A stretch of 64,000 nucleotides of DNA, taken from positions 1,860,001 to 1,924,000 of the forward strand of contig NZ_CP109199.1 of assembly GCF_036250065.1 (NCBI RefSeq), read 5' to 3'. The position numbers were made by a program, and so were the translations under genes. The notes under the pieces are model-generated. The model ran no database searches, was not told the origin of the DNA, and saw nothing but the letters and a program-made list of their open reading frames with translations. Origin of the DNA: Micromonospora sp. NBC_01699 (GTDB lineage Bacteria; Actinomycetota; Actinomycetes; Mycobacteriales; Micromonosporaceae). Positions 8,386 through 17,652 of this stretch are shown here, piece after piece. Numbering within the stretch: the stretch's first letter is position 1; each line of letters begins with the position of its first letter.

Positions 8386-9324
8386 ATGAAGCTGACCATG
8401 GTCGACCCAGAGCTACGCCGCGCCGTCGCGCGGACCCCGCGGCTACCGCTCGGTCAGACGTGGGGACGGCGCGTGGTGCGCGCGCTGGTCCGCCGGAGCG
8501 GGTCGGGCAAGCCCGTCGAGGGCGTCGAGATCGAAACGGTCGACCATGGCGCGGGCCTGCGCACGTACATTCCTGCCGGTGGCGGTTCGGGGGCGGCGCT
8601 GCTGTGGGTGCACGGCGGCGGGTATGTCATCGGCGATGTCGTCCAGGACGAGGCCTTCTGTGCCGCGACAGCCCGCGAACTCGGTGTTGCCGTGGTCTCG
8701 ACGAACTACCGCCTCGCCCCTGAATACCCTTTCCCGGCCGCGCTCGATGACGCCTTCGCCGCCTGGCAGTGGTTGCAGCAATCGGCCGGGTCCCTCGGCA
8801 TCGAGCAGGAACGCATTGCCGTCGGGGGTGCAAGCGCCGGTGCCGGTCTGGCCGCCTGTCTGGTGCAGCGGCTGCACGATGCCGGCGGCGCCCAGCCGGT
8901 CGCACAGTGGTTGTTCGCTCCGATGCTCGACGACCGCACCGCCGCGCGTCGTGAGCTCGACCAGTTGCGGCATCGGATATGGAACAACGCCGCGAACCGG
9001 GTCGGATGGGGCGCCTACCTCGGCGTCGATCCTGGAGGCTCGCGGACGCCCGACTACGCGGTCGCGGCCCGCCGCGCCGATCTCCGTGGTCTGCCACCGG
9101 CCTGGATCAGCGTAGGTGACATCGACCTGTTCGCTAACGAGAACCACGACTATTCGCAGCGCCTACGCGACGCGGGCGTGGACTGTGTACTCGACGTTGT
9201 CCCTGGCGCTCCACACGGCTTCGAGTCGTGGGCTCCCGACTCGAGTGTGGCCCGCGCGCTGCTGGAGCGCAGCCGCGCCTGGTTGGGAGCACGGCTGGCG
9301 GGCGCGGGCTTGTATCAGGGTTGA
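8386..9324 (+). CDS. Alpha/beta-hydrolase, HSL-type esterase
   Basis: 312-residue relative of the esterase at 1292. HGGG at 76-79, nucleophile Ser150 in GGASAG, acid in GDIDLF, His in PHGFES. GAGGAG at 8372-8377 favours the ATG at 8386 over the ATG at 8380. Divergent from the P450 operon and probably under the same regulator, so it may cleave an ester substrate or product of the P450 pathway (inference). Confidence 0.9.
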   Translation: MKLTMVDPELRRAVARTPRLPLGQTWGRRVVRALVRRSGSGKPVEGVEIETVDHGAGLRTYIPAGGGSGAALLWVHGGGYVIGDVVQDEAFCAATARELGVAVVSTNYRLAPEYPFPAALDDAFAAWQWLQQSAGSLGIEQERIAVGGASAGAGLAACLVQRLHDAGGAQPVAQWLFAPMLDDRTAARRELDQLRHRIWNNAANRVGWGAYLGVDPGGSRTPDYAVAARRADLRGLPPAWISVGDIDLFANENHDYSQRLRDAGVDCVLDVVPGAPHGFESWAPDSSVARALLERSRAWLGARLAGAGLYQG

Positions 9325-9465
9325 TCAGAGCCGTTCGTTGATCGCCGTGAGGTAGATGGGCGTCGTGACGCACGGTGAGCTTTCCGAACGGGTGGCCACA
9401 GCACGGCTGCGTTCGAGCCGGTTGACGGCGCACTCCACCGCGTGGCGTTGCTGGTAGACCACCCT
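9325..9465 (-). pseudogene. Transposase relic, IS5-family C-terminus
   Basis: Reading the minus strand gives [21 protein letters not shown] ending in ...LTAINERL and a stop. This matches the C-terminus of the intact transposase at 24235 (QRHAVECGINQLKRNRALGTR ... IATINEWL). A middle stretch (KLTVRH) is in another frame, so compensating indels are present. Only about 45 codons survive, directly after the esterase stop. The next 420 bp (9466-9885) show no gene I can support. Confidence 0.65.
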
Positions 9466-9894
9466 CCATGTCAACGGCAGCGCATCCCCTCACGCCGGGC
9501 TCGTCGGTGCAGTCGCAGCTCAGGACGCGGCGTGGCATGAGCCGCGACAAACTGGCCCCGGACGGACCGCGCGACATACAGGTCCTTCCGGAACACTGAG
9601 TCAATCTCTGGGGGAACTCCGGCACGGCAGCCAGACGCCTTCAAGCTCTGCGGCCCATCTCGCAGCCATCACGGGGACGGATCACGTGAACGTCAGCAAT
9701 ACCATTCCGGCCTCGAACGCCGACGTGTCATGCCAACGGGAAACCCTGACGCGAACGTTAGGAGATTGCTGAGCGTGACCATGGCTCGGCTCACACGAGC
9801 CGGTGAGCGTAGAGCGCGCGTGTAGTGCGTATCGCTCGGCGGATACTGTGGGTAACTTGGCGATTACCGCTAACCGGGGCATAACGTGCAGGGC

Positions 9895-10908
9895 ATGACC
9901 GATCTGATGCCCTCGGTGGGTTACCGCCGGAACCTTCCTGTCAGCGATCCGGAAAGTCTCGTCGACGTCGAACTTCCGGTGCCCCTGCCGGGACCGAACG
10001 ACCTGTTGGTCCGGGTCGAGGCGGTGTCGGTGAACCCGGCCGACACCAAGGTCCGGGCGAACGTCGCTCCGGCCGACGGCGAGGTCAAGGTGCTCGGCTT
10101 CGACGCGGCCGGCGTGGTGGTCGGTGTGGGGTCCGGGGTGACCCGGTTCGTGGTCGGCGACGAGGTCTACTACGCCGGCTCGGTCGGCCGTCCGGGCAGC
10201 AACGCCCGGTTCCACGCGGTCGACGAACACGTGGTCGGGCACAAGCCGGAGACGCTCACCTTCGCCGAGGCGGCGGCCCTGCCGCTGACCACCATCACCG
10301 CCTGGGAGACCCTGTTCGACTCGTTCGCCCTGGGCAAGGGGAGCACCGGCACGCTGCTGGTACTCGGGGCGGCCGGGGGCGTCGGCTCGATGGTGATCCA
10401 GTTGGCGCGGGCCCTCACCGATGTCACCGTCGTCGCCACCGCCTCCCGGCCCGAGTCCCGCCGGTGGGCGGAGGATCTCGGCGCTCACCACGTGGTCGAC
10501 CACCGGGACCTGGTCGCCTCGGTCGGCGCGGTCGCCCCGGCCGGGGTCGACTACCTGATCAGCCCGTTCACCGCAGGCAACATCGAGCGGTACGCCGAGA
10601 TCGTCCGTCCCCGGGGGCACATCGTCGCCATCGACGAGCCGGAGGGCCTGGAGTTGCTGCCGCTCAAGGCCAAGAGCATCAGCTGGCACTGGGAGTTCAT
10701 GTTCACCCGGCCGCTGTTCCTACCGACCGACCCGACCCAGCACGATCTGCTGGAGCAGACCGCGCGGCTGGTCGACCAGGGCCGGATCCGTACGACGCTC
10801 ACGACGCAGCTCGGCCCGATCAACGCGGCCAACCTGCGCCGCGCCCACGAACTGGTGGAAAGCTCCGCGACCATCGGCAAGGTGGTCGTCGCCGGCTTCG
10901 ACCGCTGA
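9895..10908 (+). CDS. Zinc-independent MDR oxidoreductase (quinone-reductase type)
   Basis: NADPH-dependent medium-chain reductase of 337 residues. N-terminal GroES-like fold with SVNPADTKVR; nucleotide site GAAGGVGS at 158-165. No structural zinc cysteines and no catalytic Cys/His zinc set, as in quinone reductases and enoyl reductases. A GTG nine bases upstream (9886) is an alternative start; neither has a strong ribosome site. Confidence 0.9.
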   Translation: MTDLMPSVGYRRNLPVSDPESLVDVELPVPLPGPNDLLVRVEAVSVNPADTKVRANVAPADGEVKVLGFDAAGVVVGVGSGVTRFVVGDEVYYAGSVGRPGSNARFHAVDEHVVGHKPETLTFAEAAALPLTTITAWETLFDSFALGKGSTGTLLVLGAAGGVGSMVIQLARALTDVTVVATASRPESRRWAEDLGAHHVVDHRDLVASVGAVAPAGVDYLISPFTAGNIERYAEIVRPRGHIVAIDEPEGLELLPLKAKSISWHWEFMFTRPLFLPTDPTQHDLLEQTARLVDQGRIRTTLTTQLGPINAANLRRAHELVESSATIGKVVVAGFDR

Positions 10909-10925
10909 GGCGGATCCGGCGCGGC

Positions 10926-11720
10926 CTATTGGACTGCACAGGTCGCGCCGGGCCACCAACCAAGCGGTCTTGCACGACTACCTCCGGACGGTTCGGCCGC
11001 AGATGGAGACATCGAGGGAGTGCCTGCGGCCATACCCGGTCGGGTGCTCAGCCCGCCTGCGTCATCGGTGGTACGCAGCACCACCTTGGCCAACTGGACC
11101 CGCGAGTTCACGCCGAGCTTGCCGAACACGGCGCGGAGCGGGAGGTGATCGCGCTGGGGGAGAGGAACAGCTCGGCGGAGGCGGACTTGTTCGTGTGCCC
11201 GTCGCCACCAGCCGTGCCACCCGGCGCTCGGTGGTGGTGAGCGCCGCCCAGCCGGTCTCGGGTCGCCGTCCCGTCGTCGGCCGCCGCGCCCGTCGGACCT
11301 TGGCGACCGGCGCCCTCGCGCCGCAGGTCTCGAACACCTGCTCGACCCGCTGAAGTGCGGCGACGCCGCCGGTCAGGTCGCCGGCGGACAGCGCGACGCG
11401 ACGTACTCGGCCTCGGATCACGCCAGCAGCGCACGTGGCGACTGCCGCAACAGTGCGACCGCCGGCGCCAGGTGGCCGCCGCCGAGCCCGTGGAGCCAGC
11501 GCCGCCGCACCCCGCGATACCGGCCACTCCGGGATTGCGAGCGGCGAGATCGGCGAGGGCTGCGCTCGCCACCCGTAAGGTGGCCGCATCCCTGCACCGG
11601 ACCGCCGCGCAGGCCCGTCTGCACGAGCAGATCCTCCCGCCACGGCGGCAGCACCTCCGCCTCGATCTCCCGAGCAGGGTCGCGGCGGCGCGGCGCTTCC
11701 CTTCCGCGACGGCGAGCAGC
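10926..11720 (-). pseudogene. Decayed LuxR-family regulator
   Basis: Pieces of one large ATP-binding LuxR-type regulator are spread over all three minus frames: LPPWREDLLVQTGLR, then AALADLAARNPGVAGI, then HLAPAVALLRQSPRALLA, then GDLTGGVAALQRVEQVFE, then the C-terminal HTH as TTTERRVARLVATG, HTNKSASAELFLSPSAIT and FGKLGVNSRVQLAKVVL. At least five frameshifts and no N-terminal NTPase. The order of pieces fits the family, so this is a relic and not noise. Confidence 0.65.
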
Positions 11721-11741
11721 GACCGGCGCGGACGAGGCCTA

Positions 11742-12788
11742 TTACGAGTTACGTAGGCGGATCGGGGTCGCGCCGACCGGGACACGGACAATCTGGTACG
11801 GCGGGATGCGGTCGTCGGCGTTGCCGTTGAAAAGCGGGGCGCGTGGCAGTTGGTTGAGGCTGACGTACAGATGGCCGTCTGCGGCCAGCGAGAGGGTGTC
11901 CGGCCACAGCGCACCGGGTGCGTGCAGCACCGTGGACCACGACCCATCGGCGGCGAGCCTCAGTACGGCGCTGTGCTCGTAGGCGGTGACATAAAGGTTC
12001 CCGGAGGCGTCCGACTCGATGCCGTCGGAAGCCCCCTTGTCACCGTGGTCAACAATCTGCTCGGCCACCTTGTCGTCACCGAGTTCACGGTCGATCAGGG
12101 CGGCTGTCGGGACGCTGTAGAGTCTGCGGCTCGACAGCGCGCAGTAGTAGAGCCGGTCGCCGGTGCTGTTGAACGCGATGCCGTCAGCGCCAACGGTGTA
12201 TCCCTCGTGTACAACGCCTTGCACGATCGCGCGGAAGCCGTCTTCGGCGTGGGTGCTGGCGTGCCCGCGCAGCTTGGCCCAACTGTCGCCCGTGGCAAGG
12301 TCGATGACGATCAGGGCACCCTCGGCCTGCGAGTCGGTGACGTACGCGTACCCGGCGACGCCTCGTGACAGGTCGAAGCGGACGTCGTTGAGGTAGCTCG
12401 TCGGGGTCAGCGCGTCGGTCGAGGGTCGGATGACGCGCAGGACGGTGTTGTTGTCCAGGTCGATCTCGACCAGTTTGGGGCCGCCCTCGACCCATGGGGC
12501 CCATGCCAGGCTGCCGGTGTCGAGGGCCCACAGGTGCCCGTCCGGGGCGACCACGACGCTCTGGACTGACACCAGCAGTTCGTCGTTGACCTGCTGGCTC
12601 GGGTACGGGGTGGGCTTGCCATCGATGATCTCCGCGACTGTGTATGGCACCGGGTCGCCCCAGCGTGGCACGGAAATGAAGACCCGGCCCGAGTCCGCGA
12701 CGGTGACGCCGGTCGCCATCAGGTCATCCAGGTCTGCGACGAGCTCGAAGTCGGCGGCGACCCATGCTCCCAGGGGTCCTGCGGTCAT
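11742..12788 (-). CDS. Beta-propeller protein, MRJP/SMP-30-like
   Basis: 348 residues, no signal peptide. Repeated blade-like elements (VVVAPDGHLWALDTG, AYVTDSQAEGALIVID, GIAFNSTGDRLYYCAL, GIESDASGNLYVTAYE) match the six-bladed propeller of the major-royal-jelly/yellow and gluconolactonase (SMP-30) superfamily. The phrase KLVEIDLDNNTVLRVI and the YLNDVRFD block are typical of the MRJP-like bacterial branch. The ATG with GAGGAG eight bases upstream was chosen over an upstream extension. Possibly a lactonase or sugar-binding protein; the substrate is unknown. Confidence 0.85.
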   Translation of the reverse strand: MTAGPLGAWVAADFELVADLDDLMATGVTVADSGRVFISVPRWGDPVPYTVAEIIDGKPTPYPSQQVNDELLVSVQSVVVAPDGHLWALDTGSLAWAPWVEGGPKLVEIDLDNNTVLRVIRPSTDALTPTSYLNDVRFDLSRGVAGYAYVTDSQAEGALIVIDLATGDSWAKLRGHASTHAEDGFRAIVQGVVHEGYTVGADGIAFNSTGDRLYYCALSSRRLYSVPTAALIDRELGDDKVAEQIVDHGDKGASDGIESDASGNLYVTAYEHSAVLRLAADGSWSTVLHAPGALWPDTLSLAADGHLYVSLNQLPRAPLFNGNADDRIPPYQIVRVPVGATPIRLRNS

Positions 12789-12992
12789 TGGTGCGCTCCT
12801 CGTCTCGGCGGATGGCTGAGCGGTGGTACTTGATCGACGACGCGCCGCAGACTTCGTGCCCCGGCACTGTCTCTCGCGTCTCGCCTCGCGCGACGACGGT
12901 CGACCGAATCCGTGCCGGCGAGCCTCGTCGTTCATGTCGTGCGGTGCGATCGCCCGGGTGTGTGGGCGCCGCAGAGGGGCAGCCCGGTCGTT

Positions 12993-13514
12993 CTATGCCC
13001 CGAACCAGGGTGTGATGACCGCGCGGGCGAGCGTGTGGCCCGCCATGTTGAAACCGAGGAAGGCTGGCGTGGTGTCCTTGTCGACACCCAGGGTTTCGAC
13101 ATCGAGCGCGTGCACGGCGATGAAGTAGTCGTGTCGGCCGCTGCCCGGCGGCGGTGCCGCGCCGATGTAGCGACGCATACGCGCGTCGTTGGCCATCTGC
13201 CATGCATTGCCGGGCATCTCCGCGCCATCCGCGCCAGCGCCGGTGGCGAACGACACGACACTCACCGGGATGTCCGCCACGGCCCAGTGCCAGAAACCGC
13301 TGCCGGTGGGGGCGGTCGGGTCGTAGACGGTCACGACGAAACTCTTGGCGGCTGTGGGGAAGCCGCTCCAGCTCAGCTGGGGCGATACGTCTTCGCCGCC
13401 GGATCCGAATACCCCGCTGGCATGCGCCGACGGCATCTCCTCGCCGGCCCTGACGTCGGCGCTCGTCAAGGTGAACGAAGGCACCTTGGCGATCATGTCG
13501 TAGGGAGTGTCCAT
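12993..13514 (-). CDS. PEBP / YbhB-YbcL-family protein
   Basis: Phosphatidylethanolamine-binding-protein fold (Raf-kinase-inhibitor-like), 173 residues. Visible family motifs: GGEDVSPQLSWSGFP, VTVYDPTAPTGSGFWHWAV, and the later YIGAAPPPGSGRHDYF, which together line the anion-binding pocket. The ATG has GAGGAG just upstream. Bacterial members have no settled function. Transcribed in the same direction as the propeller gene after a 204-bp gap with nothing else visible. Confidence 0.93.
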   Translation of the reverse strand: MDTPYDMIAKVPSFTLTSADVRAGEEMPSAHASGVFGSGGEDVSPQLSWSGFPTAAKSFVVTVYDPTAPTGSGFWHWAVADIPVSVVSFATGAGADGAEMPGNAWQMANDARMRRYIGAAPPPGSGRHDYFIAVHALDVETLGVDKDTTPAFLGFNMAGHTLARAVITPWFGA

Positions 13515-13672
13515 CGGCTCCTCTTTCGGCGACTCCGGGAAGCGGTTTTGGCAATCGCGCGCCCTGGTTTGCGTACCCTGACCTCGCTCGGCCATTGCGT
13601 CATAGCGGCACATCGCCGCGGATGTCTGCCATCGTAGGCGCACTCGAACTAACGCGTTGCCACTTCGTGCTC

Positions 13673-13738
13673 TTGATAACTTCGAGTAATTTGAGCAGTG
13701 GGAGATGTTTCGAAGGGCCTTGATTTCGTCGTTATCAA
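13673..13738. promoter_or_regulatory. Spaced inverted repeat upstream of MDR gene
   Basis: TTGATAAC (13673-13680) and GTTATCAA (13731-13738) are exact inverted copies 50 bp apart in an AT-richer intergenic stretch between the divergent PEBP and MDR genes. Could be paired operator sites; no regulator is next door. Confidence 0.35.
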
Positions 13739-13909
13739 AGTGCTTCCGATGGCTGGGGGGGTATCATTCGGGACCTTAATGAGCCGACTACCAGGGCTCT
13801 CGATTCCGGTGGTCCGGCGACATCTGGCTCCGTGTGCTCCTCTCGTGTGAGACTTTTGACTGGTCCGACGGGCCTGGATGCTGGCCGAAGGTACGGAGGT
13901 TTACGCGAC

Positions 13910-14845
13910 ATGCTTGCTGTATGCATGGACCGCTACGGAGGCCCCGAGGTGCTCCAACTGGTGGAGCTGGCGAAACCTACACCGCAGCCGACCGAAGTGC
14001 TCGTGGAGGTTCGCGCTGCGGGCATCAATCCGGCTGACGTGAAACAGCGTCAGGGGCAGGGTCCACTTTCATCCTTTCCCATGATTCTCGGCTGGGATGT
14101 CGCGGGTGTGGTGGCCGAGATCGGACTCGGGGTCACCATTTTCTCGCCGGGCGACGAGGTTTATGGCATGCCGTGGTTCCCGCGGCAAGCCGCTGGTTAC
14201 GCGGAGTACGTCACCGCACCCTCGCGCCAGTTCGCCCCGAAGCCACCGTCCCTGTCGTTTGCCGAGGCGGCTGCGTTGCCGTTGGCCGGGCTCGCCGCGT
14301 GGCAGCTGGTGACGGACACAATTCACCTGGACGCGGGTCAGCGGTTGTTGATCCACGGTGCCGCCGGCCACGTAGGCGCATTGGCCGTACAGGTCGCGAA
14401 GGCTCGCGGCGCACACGTCATCGGGGTGGCCAAAGGCAGTGACCACGACCGATTACGAGCGTTGGGCGCGGACGAGATCGTCGACTACACCTCAGTCCGG
14501 TTCGAGGATGTGACCGATCCGGTCGACGCGGTACTCGACTTCGTCGGCCGCGACTACACGGCGCGTTCCGTGCCGCTCGTGAACCGCGACGGAGTAGTTG
14601 TCCAGGTGCCGTCCCCTCCCGCCAGCGACGATGTCCGTGGCGGTGCGGCCGCGGGTGTTCGGGTGACGGGCTTCCTCGTCGAACCGGACCATTCCAGTTT
14701 GTTGGCGTTGACCGACCTCGTCGAGCGCGGCCGGCTCTCGGTCGAGGTGGGCGCGGTGGTGCCGCTCGGTGAGGCGGCGCGAGCGCACGAGATGGTGGAG
14801 AGTGGCAAGGTGAAGAACAAGGTCATACTGTCGCCGGACGTCTGA
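13910..14845 (+). CDS. Zinc-independent MDR oxidoreductase
   Basis: NADP-dependent alcohol dehydrogenase-like / quinone-reductase-like enzyme, 311 residues. GINPADVKQRQG near residue 40, a GDEVYG motif at 81-86, the nucleotide motif HGAAGHVG at 149-156 and ALGADEIVDY downstream. No zinc ligands. GGAGG at 13895-13899 supports the ATG at 13910; an upstream extension to 13832 adds Arg-rich sequence without family similarity. Convergent with the decarboxylase gene, 36 bp between stops. Confidence 0.93.
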   Translation: MLAVCMDRYGGPEVLQLVELAKPTPQPTEVLVEVRAAGINPADVKQRQGQGPLSSFPMILGWDVAGVVAEIGLGVTIFSPGDEVYGMPWFPRQAAGYAEYVTAPSRQFAPKPPSLSFAEAAALPLAGLAAWQLVTDTIHLDAGQRLLIHGAAGHVGALAVQVAKARGAHVIGVAKGSDHDRLRALGADEIVDYTSVRFEDVTDPVDAVLDFVGRDYTARSVPLVNRDGVVVQVPSPPASDDVRGGAAAGVRVTGFLVEPDHSSLLALTDLVERGRLSVEVGAVVPLGEAARAHEMVESGKVKNKVILSPDV

Positions 14846-14881
14846 GGTATGGGTCCCGCCCAGCTAAGCCGCGTGCCGGCG

Positions 14882-16582
14882 TCAGGGCGGTCCGCCCCAG
14901 GGCAGCTTGGGTGTGCTGGCGAGCTTGGCGTGGTAGTCGGCGGCCGACGTTTCCCGCCCCCACTGCGGCATTCCGGGAGGAAGGTCCCGTACGCCGGTGA
15001 TCACCTCGATGAGGGTCAGCCGGTCGGGAGAACCGTCGAGACCGGCCAGAATCCCCGCCAACTCACCCTCGGTGCGTGCAAGGTGTGCGGCGAAGGCCGT
15101 GTCCCGGGCGAACACCGCAGGCAGATCGGTGTACCGCCAGTTGTCGACGTCGTTGTAGGACTGATACGGCCCGTCGACCGCCCGCTCGACGGTGTAGCCG
15201 CCGTTGTTGACCACCACGATGATCGGGCGGTGATTGCAGGCGAGCATCCGGCTGATTTCCTGCACCGTCAGTTGCAGCGACCCGTCGCCGGTGACCAGCA
15301 CCGTCCGTCGGCCGGGCGCAGCCACCTGGGCACCGAAGGCGGCCGGGGTGGCGTAGCCGATCGAGCCCCAGATCGGTGCCGCCAGGACGGTGGTCCCGGC
15401 CGGCAGCCGCATGTTGGCGGCGCCGAAGGACGAGGTGCCGGTCTCCGGGGCGAAGATGTCCCCCGCACACAGCATCCCCTGTATCGCCGGCCAGAGTCGC
15501 GCCTGGCGGATCGGTTCGTCGCTGGTCGGATCCAGCCCGGGCGGTTCGTCCGTGAGGGCAGGGTTGCGCGGCCAGCCGGCGGTACGGTCCGGAGCGATCT
15601 CGTGCAGGCAGTTCAGGGCAGCCGGTAGGGCGACCGGGGCGAAACGGGTGCCGGCGACCACTGCGGCGTCCCGGTGCAGGGTGATGATCCGGCTCGGATG
15701 GAGATCGGCGGTGAACAGTCCGTCCCAGTCGAAGAAGGTGGTGCCGACGCAGACCAGCGCGTCGGCGCCCTCGACGACCTCGCGGACCGGGTCGGCGCTG
15801 TCGCCGCCGTTGTAGATCCCGACGTACTGGGGGTCGGATTCGTCGAGTAGTCCCCGCCCGAGCGCCTGCGCGGCGACCGGCCAGTTCCGCTCGGTCGCCA
15901 GGGCGGTGACGGTGGGGCCGAGGTTGTAGCGGATGGGTAGGTTGCCGACGAGCAGTGCCGGCCGCTCGGCAGCGGCGAGCAGCCGCCGAGCGGCTGCGGC
16001 GAAGGCGTCGAGCTGCGCGGGTGCTACGACAGGGCCGGGTCGGCTGAAACGTTGCCTCGGCCGTGCCACCGGGGCGCGGGTCGCATCGCCGGGCAGCCGG
16101 ACGTACACCGGGCCTTGCCGTGACCAGCACTCGGTGAGCACCCGGTCGATCTCCCCCAGGGCGTTTTCGGCGGTCAGCGTAGTCTGGGCGACGGTCACTT
16201 CACGCGCCATCCGTACCCAGCGCTCGAAGTCGCCATCGGCGAGCGAGTGGTGCATGGACGTACGCTGCCGCATGATATCCAGGGTCGGGCCACCGACGAT
16301 CGAGACGATGGGCACCGACTCGGCCATGGCGCCGGCGAGCGCGTTGACCGCCGACAACTCGCCCGGACCGAACGTGGTGAGGATCGCGGCCACGCCAGCG
16401 AGCCTGGCGTACCCGTCGGCGCTGTAGCCGGCGTTGAGTTCGTTGCAGCTGCCGACCCAATCAATTCCGTCGAACGCCTCGACCTGGTCGAGGAAATCCA
16501 TGTTGTAGTCGCCGGGTAGCCCGAAGATGTGGCGTATGCCCAGGTCGTGGAGGCGACTGAGTAGCAGCTCGCCAACCGCCAT
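14882..16582 (-). CDS. ThDP-dependent 2-keto-acid decarboxylase (indole/phenylpyruvate type)
   Basis: Non-oxidative decarboxylase of 566 residues turning a 2-keto acid into an aldehyde. Catalytic Glu48 in CNELNAGY, the HH pair at 111-112 typical of the pyruvate/indolepyruvate decarboxylase branch, and the ThDP/Mg motif GDGS (432-435) ... NN (459-460). The start MAVGELLLSRLHDLG matches how the family begins; an extension to 16663 is possible. With the aldehyde dehydrogenase upstream on the same strand it could have formed a keto acid to aldehyde to acid route, such as indoleacetate (inference); that partner is now truncated. Confidence 0.9.
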   Translation of the reverse strand: MAVGELLLSRLHDLGIRHIFGLPGDYNMDFLDQVEAFDGIDWVGSCNELNAGYSADGYARLAGVAAILTTFGPGELSAVNALAGAMAESVPIVSIVGGPTLDIMRQRTSMHHSLADGDFERWVRMAREVTVAQTTLTAENALGEIDRVLTECWSRQGPVYVRLPGDATRAPVARPRQRFSRPGPVVAPAQLDAFAAAARRLLAAAERPALLVGNLPIRYNLGPTVTALATERNWPVAAQALGRGLLDESDPQYVGIYNGGDSADPVREVVEGADALVCVGTTFFDWDGLFTADLHPSRIITLHRDAAVVAGTRFAPVALPAALNCLHEIAPDRTAGWPRNPALTDEPPGLDPTSDEPIRQARLWPAIQGMLCAGDIFAPETGTSSFGAANMRLPAGTTVLAAPIWGSIGYATPAAFGAQVAAPGRRTVLVTGDGSLQLTVQEISRMLACNHRPIIVVVNNGGYTVERAVDGPYQSYNDVDNWRYTDLPAVFARDTAFAAHLARTEGELAGILAGLDGSPDRLTLIEVITGVRDLPPGMPQWGRETSAADYHAKLASTPKLPWGGPP

Positions 16583-16884
16583 CGTGTCGCCGCTGCCGTT
16601 GCCCACCGCTGCCCCTCGTCGCCCAGCAGGCCGCACGACGGCCGCACCCAACACCATATCCACCGTTTACCCGAATTACAGCTCTATGTACGGATGTCAG
16701 GCACGGGGCCGTTCGCGTCGGCGCCCGGCCGGCCGATCAGGCCGGCTGCTGCTCCGGGTGGGAACCTGGAGTCCCGGTTCGGCGAGTTCGTACGGCCCGG
16801 GCGGCGGCGATGACGTTCGGGTCCGGGGCAGGCCCGGCCGGTGCTGGCTGCACATGCCCCGGACGTGCATCGCGAGGCGGCCCG

Positions 16885-17652
16885 TCACTCGACGTCGACG
16901 ACGATCTTGCCGTTGCTGGTGCCGTTCTCCACGACGGCGTGGGCGTCGTCGACGGTGGCCAGAGTGAACCGCCGGGGATCGAGGAGCGGCCGCAGCGCCT
17001 GCGCGTCGGCCAGGGCGCCGGCCTCGCGCAGGATCTTCCCGTGGTGCTCGCGCCCCCGACCGGTCAGCATCGGCATCAGGGTGAAGACCCCGGAGTAGCT
17101 GGCGCCACGGAACGACAGCGGCGCGAGGCTGTGCGTGCCCCAGCCCAGCGCGCTGACGACGTGCCCGGTGTAGGTGCGGACGGCGCTGAAGGACAGGTCG
17201 AGGGTGGTGCCGCCGATGGTGTCGAAGACGACGTCGAAGCCCTCGCCGTCGGTGTGTTCGGCCACGTAGTCCTCGACGGGCGTGGTGGTGTAGTCGATCG
17301 GCGTCGCCCCGAGGCGTGCGATCGTGGTCAGGCTTCGGGGCGATCCGGTGGCGAAGACCTGGGCGCCCCGGGCGCGGGCGATCTGGATGGCGACCTGTCC
17401 CACGCCGCCGGCGCCCCCGTGGACCAGGACCTGTTGGCCCGTGGTCACCCGTGCCCGGTCCACCAGCGCCTCCCAGGCGGTGATGACGGCCAGCGGCAGG
17501 GCCGCCGCCTCACGCAGACTCAGCGGCTCCGGTTTGCGGGCGAGCAATCGGGCATCCACGGCGGCGTACTCGGCGAGCGACCCCTGAAGATCACCGACGC
17601 CGCCGGTCAGTCCGTACACCTCGTCGCCGGGTGCCAGGTCGGTGACCCCCTC
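16885..17652 (-). pseudogene. MDR oxidoreductase lacking its N-terminus
   Basis: Begins mid-domain at GVTDLAPGDEVYGLTGG, whereas relatives carry roughly 80-90 residues before this. What remains is normal: nucleotide motif VHGGAGGVGQ, TIGGTTLD, and the C-terminal ENGTSNGKIVV. The 5' end is joined directly to the truncated aldehyde dehydrogenase. A GTG at 17619 could give a shortened protein lacking the substrate-site half. The intergenic 16583-16884 on the far side shows nothing supportable. Confidence 0.85.

Noticed and set aside
10926-11720. Functional LuxR regulator
   Set aside because: Family pieces fall in three frames with at least five shifts and no NTPase domain.
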